Origin: Pelobacter sp. UBA6093
Lineage (GTDB): Bacteria; Desulfobacterota; Desulfuromonadia; Desulfuromonadales; Syntrophotaleaceae
NCBI GenBank assembly: GCA_002435955.1
Contig: DIWZ01000013.1
Coordinates: 31,751 to 42,684, forward strand
Direction of reading: 5' to 3'
DNA: 10,934 nucleotides
The notes beneath the pieces were generated by a model that saw only the letters and a program-made list of their open reading frames with translations, did no database searches and was not told the DNA's origin. The position numbers were made by a program, and so were the translations under genes. Shown here one piece after another: positions 5,948-10,934 of this stretch (position 1 is the first letter of the stretch; the number at the start of each line of letters is the position of its first letter).

Positions 5948-8038
5948 TCAATAACGGCCCATATCCGTGTCATCAAGAGCAATGATCTGCGCTGGATGAC
6001 GTTCTTTTGCAACGGTTATCCTGAGCTGGCGGGGAATGGGAGACGGGTTGCCGGCAGTCGCAGTTTTTTGTCTTTCATCCCGGAATGCAACCGGCTGCCG
6101 ACCACCTTTGACCTTGAATATGGCCAACAGGCGTCGCAAATGATCCGCCTGCCCCGAGAGTTCTTCGGCTGCGGCGGCACTCTCTTCGGCGTTGGCTGTC
6201 GCCTGCTGGGTAACGGATTCAATTTGTTCCAGCCCTTTGCTCACCTGATCAATTCCTCCTGATTGCTCCTGGGAGGCTGCGGCAATTTCCGCAACCAGAT
6301 CCGACACCTTGGCCGTGCCGGTGACGATCGACTTGAGCGATACAGCGGTGTTATCCGCAATTTCCACTCCGCGAACTATTCTGGCGTTAGAGGCCTCGAT
6401 AAGTTCGGCCGTTTCCTTTGCCGCCCTGGCGCTCCTTGCAGCCAGGTTCCGCACTTCCTCGGCCACCACCGCGAAGCCCTTGCCGTGCTGCCCGGCCCGC
6501 GCCGCCTCCACCGCCGCATTCAAGGCCAGCAGGTTGGTCTGAAAAGCGATCTCATCGATGACCTTGATGATCCTGGTGATACTATCGGAGGAGTGGTTGA
6601 TATCCCGCATGGCGGCAATCAAGCTCGTCATCTGGCGGTCGCCCTCCCTGCCGGCCGCCTGGGCTTCGCCGGTCAACATATTGGCCTGTTTGGCATTTTC
6701 GGCATTGGACCGGGTCTGGGAGGCAAGTTGCATCATCGATGCGGAAATCTCCTCCAGACTGGCGGCTGACTCCGTGGCACCCTGGGACAAGGTCTGGCTG
6801 CCATCCGAGACCTGCAGCGAACCGGCCGCAATCTGCTCGCTCGCCAACTGCACCTGGGCCATCATATCGCTCAAACGGCGCACCATTTGGGTCAGACTGA
6901 TCCCCAGTCGATCCCGCTCGGAGGCCATGTGAATATCGACGGCAAGGTCGCCGTCCGCCACTTTTTCGGCCAGCAGAGCTTTCTCTTCCAGCCCCTCCGC
7001 CATCTGGTCGAGCGCGTCGGCCAGATCGCCGATTTCGTCTCCGCGCTTGAGATGCAACCGACGACTGACATCCCCGGCACGAATATCCATCGCCAGGCCT
7101 ACACCGGACCGGATGGCTTTAACAATGGATCGGGCTACCATGAATAGTACGCAGGATACTCCCAGCAGGGTCAATAGCACAGCTGCGAGATTGTTCTTCA
7201 GAATGCCGGCAAGCGGCGCGAAAATATCTTCATAATCGGCCCCGGCAACTACCTGCCAGCCTGCTTGATCGATGAAACGAAACGCCACTACTTTTTCGCG
7301 ACCCTCCCATTCATAAACAAGAAACCCGTTTTTTTCGGCCAGCATGCGTTTGCCCCAATCCGTCTCGGCAATCGACGCATTAAGAACCCTGGTTTTATCC
7401 GGGTGAGCGAGGAATGTTCCTGAACCATCCACAAGGTAGGCATAACCTTGCTCGCCGATACGTACCGGGCTTACAAATTGGTCGGCAAAATAACTCATTT
7501 GTATGGCACCGATGCAGGCACCGGCCACCCGGCCGTCCACACTCACGGGGTAAGCCACGATCATCACCGGCTGGCCGCTGGCGCGACTCTGCACCATTTC
7601 CGTACCTACCTTACCTGCCAGGACGTTTTGAAAATAGCCCCGATCCCGTACATTCAAGGTCCCGACCAACCCGCGGTCCGAAGCGGACCTGGCCATCCCG
7701 TCAACATCAATTATCGCCAGGGATTCAAACTGGTCCGGATAATCGCTCAACATTCTTTGCAATACCAGGTCCGCGGCCTGATTGTCACTGCCGCCAGCGC
7801 TATCGGCAAGAACCTGCTGCACCTCGTTGCGCCCCGTCATAGTTTTGAAGGTGCGGGTCAGTTCGCCGATATAACCGTTGACCTGATCCCGAACGCTCTG
7901 TGTTGCCAGCACCATTTGACCCTGCAATGCATCCTGCAAGGCCTTTTTGGCTGACCGGTAGGTAATCATCCCGGAAACCGACAGACACAGGATGACAACC
8001 GCTATGGTCGGTGCCAACATTTGAGTACGCAACTTCAT
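5948..8038 (-). CDS. Methyl-accepting chemotaxis protein, dCache-HAMP type
   Basis: A 696-residue inner-membrane chemoreceptor that reports ligand binding in the periplasm to CheA/CheW. In order: membrane segment 1 (about 8-27); a long periplasmic double-Cache sensor (about 30-278) with RDRGYFQNVLAG (131-142), VMIVAYPV (158-165) and GYAYLVDGSGTFLAHPD (198-214); membrane segment 2 (about 283-302); a HAMP domain (about 303-353, with RGDEIGDLADAL); a second HAMP-like stretch (357-407, starting VADGDLAVDI and including DRLG); then the signalling coiled coil. The hairpin tip reads IAFQTNLLALNAAVEAARAG (497-516), the near-invariant MCP signature. The R-x-W-Y pattern of amino-acid-sensing dCache domains is not matched (R-G-Y-F here), so the ligand is unknown. 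The tail after about 643 is basic and lacks an NWxxF CheR-docking pentapeptide. The start has AAGGAGATGG directly ahead. Expression appears to be under the riboswitch and terminator upstream. Confidence 0.95.
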   Translation of the reverse strand: MKLRTQMLAPTIAVVILCLSVSGMITYRSAKKALQDALQGQMVLATQSVRDQVNGYIGELTRTFKTMTGRNEVQQVLADSAGGSDNQAADLVLQRMLSDYPDQFESLAIIDVDGMARSASDRGLVGTLNVRDRGYFQNVLAGKVGTEMVQSRASGQPVMIVAYPVSVDGRVAGACIGAIQMSYFADQFVSPVRIGEQGYAYLVDGSGTFLAHPDKTRVLNASIAETDWGKRMLAEKNGFLVYEWEGREKVVAFRFIDQAGWQVVAGADYEDIFAPLAGILKNNLAAVLLTLLGVSCVLFMVARSIVKAIRSGVGLAMDIRAGDVSRRLHLKRGDEIGDLADALDQMAEGLEEKALLAEKVADGDLAVDIHMASERDRLGISLTQMVRRLSDMMAQVQLASEQIAAGSLQVSDGSQTLSQGATESAASLEEISASMMQLASQTRSNAENAKQANMLTGEAQAAGREGDRQMTSLIAAMRDINHSSDSITRIIKVIDEIAFQTNLLALNAAVEAARAGQHGKGFAVVAEEVRNLAARSARAAKETAELIEASNARIVRGVEIADNTAVSLKSIVTGTAKVSDLVAEIAAASQEQSGGIDQVSKGLEQIESVTQQATANAEESAAAAEELSGQADHLRRLLAIFKVKGGRQPVAFRDERQKTATAGNPSPIPRQLRITVAKERHPAQIIALDDTDMGRY

Positions 8039-8153
8039 AGACCATCTCCTTTTTTACCGCTGCTCTGAAACAGGAAGGTTACCAACCCACACCACCAGGT
8101 CACCGTGGAACTCGTTCATTGCAGAGCCAGCGGCAATCCCTTACTGCGAAACG

Positions 8154-8191
8154 AAAAATGCCCGTCCCCCTTACCAAAGCAGGGACGGGCA
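8154..8191 (-). terminator. Riboswitch-linked terminator in the chemoreceptor leader
   Basis: A perfect 10-bp stem, TGCCCGTCCC (8159-8168) with GGGACGGGCA (8182-8191), can be extended inside by CTT/AAG (8170-8172 with 8177-8179). It is followed on the minus strand by five T (8154-8158). No minus-strand gene lies upstream, and the hairpin starts about 35 nt after the GEMM-I aptamer and 116 nt before the start codon. It is therefore best read as the expression platform of the riboswitch, not as the end of another gene. Confidence 0.88.
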
Positions 8192-8225
8192 CTGTCAATA
8201 TGTCACTCATGAAAAACTTGATAGT

Positions 8226-8319
8226 CTTCATTTAATTTCGGCAACTCGGCTATCCCGTGAAGGACCCGTGGCTTTGCGTCACCGGGTTTCCCCGGTTTTG
8301 CTCTTATCGATTATAGAAG
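8226..8319 (-). promoter_or_regulatory. GEMM-I cyclic-dinucleotide riboswitch, A20 (cGAMP-type) variant
   Basis: The minus-strand RNA matches the GEMM-I aptamer. GAGCAAA (8303-8297) leads into stem P2, ACCGGG (8296-8291)/CCCGGT (8286-8281), capped by a GAAA tetraloop. Next come the diagnostic GACGCAAAGCC (8280-8270), a P3 arm (GTCC/GGAT, 8265-8251 region), and the closing GCCGAGTTGCC (8250-8240). P1 is formed by TAAT (8313-8310)/ATTA (8236-8233), extended after an internal loop by CTTC (8319-8316)/GAAG (8229-8226). Aligned without gaps to the V. cholerae Vc2 aptamer through P2, the base at position 20 is A (8302) instead of G, while A47 (8275) is kept. In published work A20 marks GEMM-Ib switches that bind 3',3'-cGAMP (c-AMP-GMP), some of which also accept c-di-GMP. 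It is placed to control the chemoreceptor at 8038. Confidence 0.92.
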
Positions 8320-8339
8320 TGCGCTTAACGTTTTATTGG

Positions 8340-8368
8340 ATAATCGGTCCAATCATACTAACTGTCAA
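8340..8368 (-). promoter_or_regulatory. Promoter of the riboswitch-chemoreceptor transcript
   Basis: TTGACA (8368-8363), a 17-bp spacer, and GATTAT (8345-8340) on the minus strand. Transcription would begin near 8333, about 14 nt before the P1 helix of the aptamer. The perfect TATAAT at 8315-8310 is less likely to be the promoter because it lies inside P1 and has no -35. Confidence 0.6.
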
Positions 8369-8539
8369 TGAAATTTTTCACAACATCGTTCTGCCATACG
8401 CAACACTCCTTAAAAGGGCATTTCACAGGTTTTGCCCAATCTCTGCTGCCTTGGCTTTCTCCATTTAATTAACGACAAAACGTTGTTTTTAATAGTCTTT
8501 CCCAAATATTGCGTATTCCGGGGGATATCACATGCAAGC

Positions 8540-8589
8540 TTGTCGATGCCTGACAAACAGGTTAGAATCCCCCGCCGGGCCATCCCGGC
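8540..8589 (+). promoter_or_regulatory. Candidate lysE-family gene promoter and 5' hairpin
   Basis: TTGTCG (8540-8545), a 17-bp spacer and TAGAAT (8563-8568) form a fair sigma-70-type promoter, 50 bp before the start at 8618. A TTGTC/GACAA inverted repeat (8540-8544, 8552-8556) overlaps the -35 and could be an operator. Directly after the expected start site, GCCGGG/CCCGGC with a CCAT loop (8574-8589) would put a stable hairpin at the 5' end of the mRNA. The remaining bases between 8370 and 8540 show no gene. Confidence 0.45.
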
Positions 8590-8617
8590 CTCATATCAAT
8601 CCCGGAGGCTGTTTGCC

Positions 8618-9232
8618 ATGGAAAAATTCGTATTACTCGCCGGCATCACGCTGATCGCCATGGCCAGCCCGGGCCCGGACATGCTGCTGTTGATCCGTAA
8701 CGGCCTGATCGGCGGTCGTCGGATCGGTTTGGCTACAGTGCTTGGGATCTGCGGCGGTTTACTAATACACGTGGGGCTATCCGTTGCGGGCTTGGCCTGG
8801 TTGATCACACGCAACGTTTATATCCATGATGCGGTACGGTTGATCGGGGCAGGCTACCTGGTTTTCATCGGTATCAGGGCTCTTAAATTCCGGGGCGCCC
8901 TCAATCTTGATGTTTTTGATGCCACCAGGCACCGCTCGGTTCTGCAAGGACTGCGCGACGGGTTTTTCTGCAACCTTCTCAACCCCAAGGCAACCATCTT
9001 TATTTTCAGTATTTTCACCCAGTTCATCGCGGCGGACGACTCAGCCTGGATAAAAGCCGGCTACGGGATGGTCATTGTGTTGACCTCTCTGTGCGGGTGG
9101 TCGATATTCACAATGCTCATTCAGCATACTTTGGTAAGAAGCAGCCTGGCCCGCTTCAACACCCTCATCAATCGCATCTTTGGCGGCGTGATGATTGCCC
9201 TGGGATTGCGCATCGCCCTGGTTCGCGACTGA
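8618..9232 (+). CDS. LysE-family amino-acid exporter
   Basis: A 204-residue inner-membrane protein of the LysE/RhtB translocator family, which exports amino acids such as lysine, threonine, homoserine or leucine; the substrate here is not predictable. The family hallmark SPGPD is at residues 17-21 in the first membrane segment. GFFCNLLNPKATIFIFSIF (115-133) is the conserved NPK block, and IFGGVMIALGLRIAL (187-201) is the typical last segment. About six membrane segments are seen. The frame is open back to 8432, but the ATG at 8618 has CGGAGG ahead, gives the normal family length of about 205, and begins with the characteristic short lead to SPGPD, so it is chosen. It is monocistronic, with its own promoter and a strong terminator. 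No LysR-type regulator lies beside it. Confidence 0.93.
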   Translation: MEKFVLLAGITLIAMASPGPDMLLLIRNGLIGGRRIGLATVLGICGGLLIHVGLSVAGLAWLITRNVYIHDAVRLIGAGYLVFIGIRALKFRGALNLDVFDATRHRSVLQGLRDGFFCNLLNPKATIFIFSIFTQFIAADDSAWIKAGYGMVIVLTSLCGWSIFTMLIQHTLVRSSLARFNTLINRIFGGVMIALGLRIALVRD

Positions 9233-9263
9233 CAGACTACTCTTGCTCGACCTTTAAACAACA

Positions 9264-9300
9264 AAAGGGACCGGCCTGAGAAAGCCGGTCCCTTTATTAT
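9264..9300. terminator. Bidirectional terminator between LysE and helicase genes
   Basis: A perfect 12-bp stem, AAAGGGACCGGC (9264-9275) with GCCGGTCCCTTT (9284-9295), and an 8-nt loop. T-rich sequence follows on the plus side (TTTATTATTT), and TTTTGTTG follows on the minus side. It serves the two convergent genes. Confidence 0.93.
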
Positions 9301-9336
9301 TTCGGCGCACAACGCCCTATCATGCCGTAACAATTG

Positions 9337-10638
9337 TTACTGAGCGGGCTTGCGCCCCCTGACTGCGGTGCTGCGCGAGCGGGAAGCGCCGGGAGCACGC
9401 TGACGACGCGCTTGCGCAGCCGGTTTTCCCGCGGCGGATTTTGTGGAATTACCGCCGCGCCCAGGCCGCCTTGAAGCATCCTCACGGTCGCCATCAGCGG
9501 TTCGCGCCGGCGCGGGAGCATTGTAATCAAAACCCTCGATGGTGCGCCGCTCAATGGGGGCCTTCAGTACTTTTTCGATAGCCCGAACCATGGCATTATC
9601 CTCACCAGTGACCAGGGTGTAAGCGTCACCTTTGCGGGAAGCCCTCCCGGTACGGCCGATGCGGTGGACATAGGCCTCGGTGGTATCGGGGATATCGTAA
9701 TTGATGACATGTGACACCTGTGAGACATCGATGCCACGCGCCGCAATATCCGTCGCAACCAGAACCTGGTATTTCCCGTCCCGAAATCCCGCCAAGGCCT
9801 CCTGGCGGCGAGACTGGGAGAGATTCCCCTGCAAGGAAGCGGCCCGCAAGCCCGCCTTGTCAAGTTGCAACCCCAGCCGTTTGGCGCGATGCTTGGTGCG
9901 AGTAAAGACCAGTACCGACTCGGTACGGTCACCCGTGAGCAACTCCAGCAGCATGGCGGTCTTTTGGTGTTGAGCAACCGGATACAGTGCGTGGCTGACG
10001 GTTTCGGCCGGAGCGGCATTCCCCACTTGCACGGTCACTGGCTCATGGAGAACCTCACTGGACAGACGCCGGATAACATCGGGCATGGTGGCGGAGAACA
10101 TCAGGGTCTGACGCTTCTTAGGCAAATTCTGCAGAATCCGTCGAACTGCCGGCAAAAACCCCATATCGAACATCTGGTCGGCTTCGTCCAGTACCAGAAC
10201 TTCCACTTTGGAAAGGTCAATGGTGCCCTGTCCGATATGATCGATCAGCCGACCGGGGCAGGCCACGACAATGTCAACGCCACGCTTCAGCGCGGTGATT
10301 TGCGGCCGGATGTTCACGCCGCCATAAATGGTCATACTTCTCAACCCGGTTTCTGCCCCCAGATCGCTGACAGCCTGATGAATCTGTTCCGCCAGTTCTC
10401 GTGTCGGCGCGACCACCAGGGCACGCACACCGCCTCGGGATCCCTTTATCAGACGCTGCAAAATCGGCAGCGCAAATGCAGCAGTCTTGCCGGTGCCGGT
10501 CTGGGCCAGGCCCATAACATCCCGGCCGGCCAGAACCGAAGGTATGGCCTGGGCCTGAATCGGTGTCGGTGAAACATAACCCGCGGCAACAATGCCTTTG
10601 ATGATCTGCGGGTGAAAATCGAATGTGTTGAATTCCAT
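9337..10638 (-). CDS. rhlE: DEAD-box ATP-dependent RNA helicase, RhlE-like
   Basis: A 433-residue RNA helicase that unwinds short RNA duplexes with ATP, acting in the cytoplasm in ribosome assembly and RNA decay. All motifs are in place: Q motif (PTPIQ at 24-28 with upstream aromatic residues), motif I AQTGTGKT (45-52), Ia PTRELAEQ (78-85), Ib as CPGR (127-130; usually TPGR), II DEAD (151-154), III SAT (182-184), IV LVFTRTK (243-249), V ATDIAARGID (295-304) and VI HRIGRTGRA (325-333). After about 370 comes a low-complexity tail rich in Arg, Ala, Gly and Ser, typical of RhlE-type proteins and likely RNA-binding. The start at 10638 has AAAGGA ahead and the usual MEFNTFDFHP opening. It converges with the LysE gene. 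The leader holds a terminator just before the ribosome-binding site, suggesting attenuation. The RhlE assignment rests on overall resemblance; other DEAD-box subfamilies are possible. Confidence 0.93.
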   Translation of the reverse strand: MEFNTFDFHPQIIKGIVAAGYVSPTPIQAQAIPSVLAGRDVMGLAQTGTGKTAAFALPILQRLIKGSRGGVRALVVAPTRELAEQIHQAVSDLGAETGLRSMTIYGGVNIRPQITALKRGVDIVVACPGRLIDHIGQGTIDLSKVEVLVLDEADQMFDMGFLPAVRRILQNLPKKRQTLMFSATMPDVIRRLSSEVLHEPVTVQVGNAAPAETVSHALYPVAQHQKTAMLLELLTGDRTESVLVFTRTKHRAKRLGLQLDKAGLRAASLQGNLSQSRRQEALAGFRDGKYQVLVATDIAARGIDVSQVSHVINYDIPDTTEAYVHRIGRTGRASRKGDAYTLVTGEDNAMVRAIEKVLKAPIERRTIEGFDYNAPAPARTADGDREDASRRPGRGGNSTKSAAGKPAAQARRQRAPGASRSRSTAVRGRKPAQ

Positions 10639-10659
10639 AAAGTCCTTTTGGTACCGGAT

Positions 10660-10690
10660 AAAACAAAAGCCCCGGAGCGCATCCGGGGCT
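10660..10690 (-). terminator. Attenuator-like terminator in the helicase leader
   Basis: A perfect 9-bp GC-rich stem (AGCCCCGGA at 10668-10676 with 10682-10690), a 5-nt loop, and TTTTGTTTT on the minus strand. It ends 21 nt before the helicase start codon. A smaller hairpin, ACGAA/TTCGT (10692-10696 with 10701-10705), directly precedes it. No minus-strand gene is visible upstream within the window, so it may regulate the helicase rather than close another gene. Confidence 0.8.
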
Positions 10691-10736
10691 GACGAATAAT
10701 TTCGTTTTTTGCAGGGAAAGCAGCTTTAATTCGCCA

Positions 10737-10765
10737 GCCTAACAGCACTACGACCTATCAGTCAA
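10737..10765 (-). promoter_or_regulatory. Candidate helicase promoter
   Basis: TTGACT (10765-10760), a 17-bp spacer and TTAGGC (10742-10737) with a TG two bases ahead on the minus strand. The -10 is weak but the extended TG helps. The resulting leader of about 95 nt would include both hairpins at 10668-10705. The rest of the window to 10934 shows no gene. It holds a perfect ACATGA/TCATGT palindrome (10847-10860) and the second copy of the dispersed repeat. Confidence 0.4.
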
Positions 10766-10893
10766 CGAAAATCCTCACCTCCCCCGGCTTGCAAGACCCT
10801 TGAAGCCCTGGACGGAACGACTTTGAAACGGTTTCCATCCCAAAGCACATGACTTCATGTTCACTTGATAAAAGCCGATGTCATTCCGAAGCC

Positions 10894-10913
10894 AGGAGCC
10901 TGTCTGATTATCC
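10894..10913 (+). repeat. Dispersed 20-bp repeat, copy 2
   Basis: Matches 2222-2241 at 17 of 20 positions in the same orientation. The sequence after it continues to the window edge, so a larger element may start here. Its nature is unknown. Confidence 0.35.
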
Positions 10914-10934
10914 GGGCCGAAGCGAAAATTTGGA

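Noticed and set aside
8365..8397. Ten-codon minus-strand micro-ORF (MAERCCEKFH) with a good AAGGAG ahead
   Set aside because: It overlaps the -35 of the riboswitch promoter and would need an unseen upstream promoter; too short to support without expression data.
8405..8436. GGGCA/TGCCC hairpin followed by TTTT on the minus strand as a further terminator
   Set aside because: Only 5 bp with a 12-nt loop, and it lies upstream of the riboswitch promoter where no minus-strand gene needs it.
8268..8468. 66-codon plus-strand open frame between the chemoreceptor and lysE-family genes
   Set aside because: It runs antisense across the riboswitch aptamer and promoter, has no ribosome-binding site of note and no recognisable family.
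9865..10572. 235-codon plus-strand open frame opposite the helicase gene
   Set aside because: A shadow frame of a gene with every DEAD-box motif intact.

Overview
This window of about 10.9 kb comes from the chromosome of a Gram-negative, motile bacterium of moderately high GC. A Desulfuromonadales-type deltaproteobacterium (Geobacter/Pelobacter relatives) fits best. That placement is an inference from the gene mix and above all from a GEMM-I riboswitch with an A at the ligand-contacting position 20, a variant described mainly from Geobacter and relatives. No transposase, phage gene, tRNA, rRNA or CRISPR array was seen.

Left part (1-4800): trmJ (tRNA methyltransferase, minus) with its own terminator; a stand-alone, divergent member of the isocitrate/isopropylmalate dehydrogenase family (plus); a non-coding gap of about 490 bp; a small outer-membrane beta-barrel protein (plus); and a 62-residue Rho-N/SAP-like protein with a cysteine-rich tail (minus). 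That small gene is divergent from ygbA, a cysteine-rich member of the 'nitrous oxide-stimulated promoter' family. A cytoplasmic cyclophilin follows.

Middle part (4847-8370): a bile acid:sodium symporter-type carrier (minus) and a 696-residue dCache-HAMP methyl-accepting chemotaxis protein (minus). The chemoreceptor has an elaborate 5' leader: a -35/-10 promoter, a GEMM-I cyclic-dinucleotide riboswitch aptamer, a strong intrinsic terminator, and about 115 nt more before the start codon. A cyclic dinucleotide (3',3'-cGAMP predicted from A20, c-di-GMP not excluded) therefore probably decides whether the chemoreceptor is transcribed. This is the most interesting system in the window.

Right part (8540-10934): a LysE-family exporter (plus) and an RhlE-like DEAD-box RNA helicase (minus) converge on a bidirectional terminator. 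The helicase has a second intrinsic terminator only 21 nt before its start codon, downstream of a candidate promoter, which suggests attenuation.

Most genes look like separate transcription units, so there is no large operon. The regulatory RNA layer carries more novelty than the proteins.
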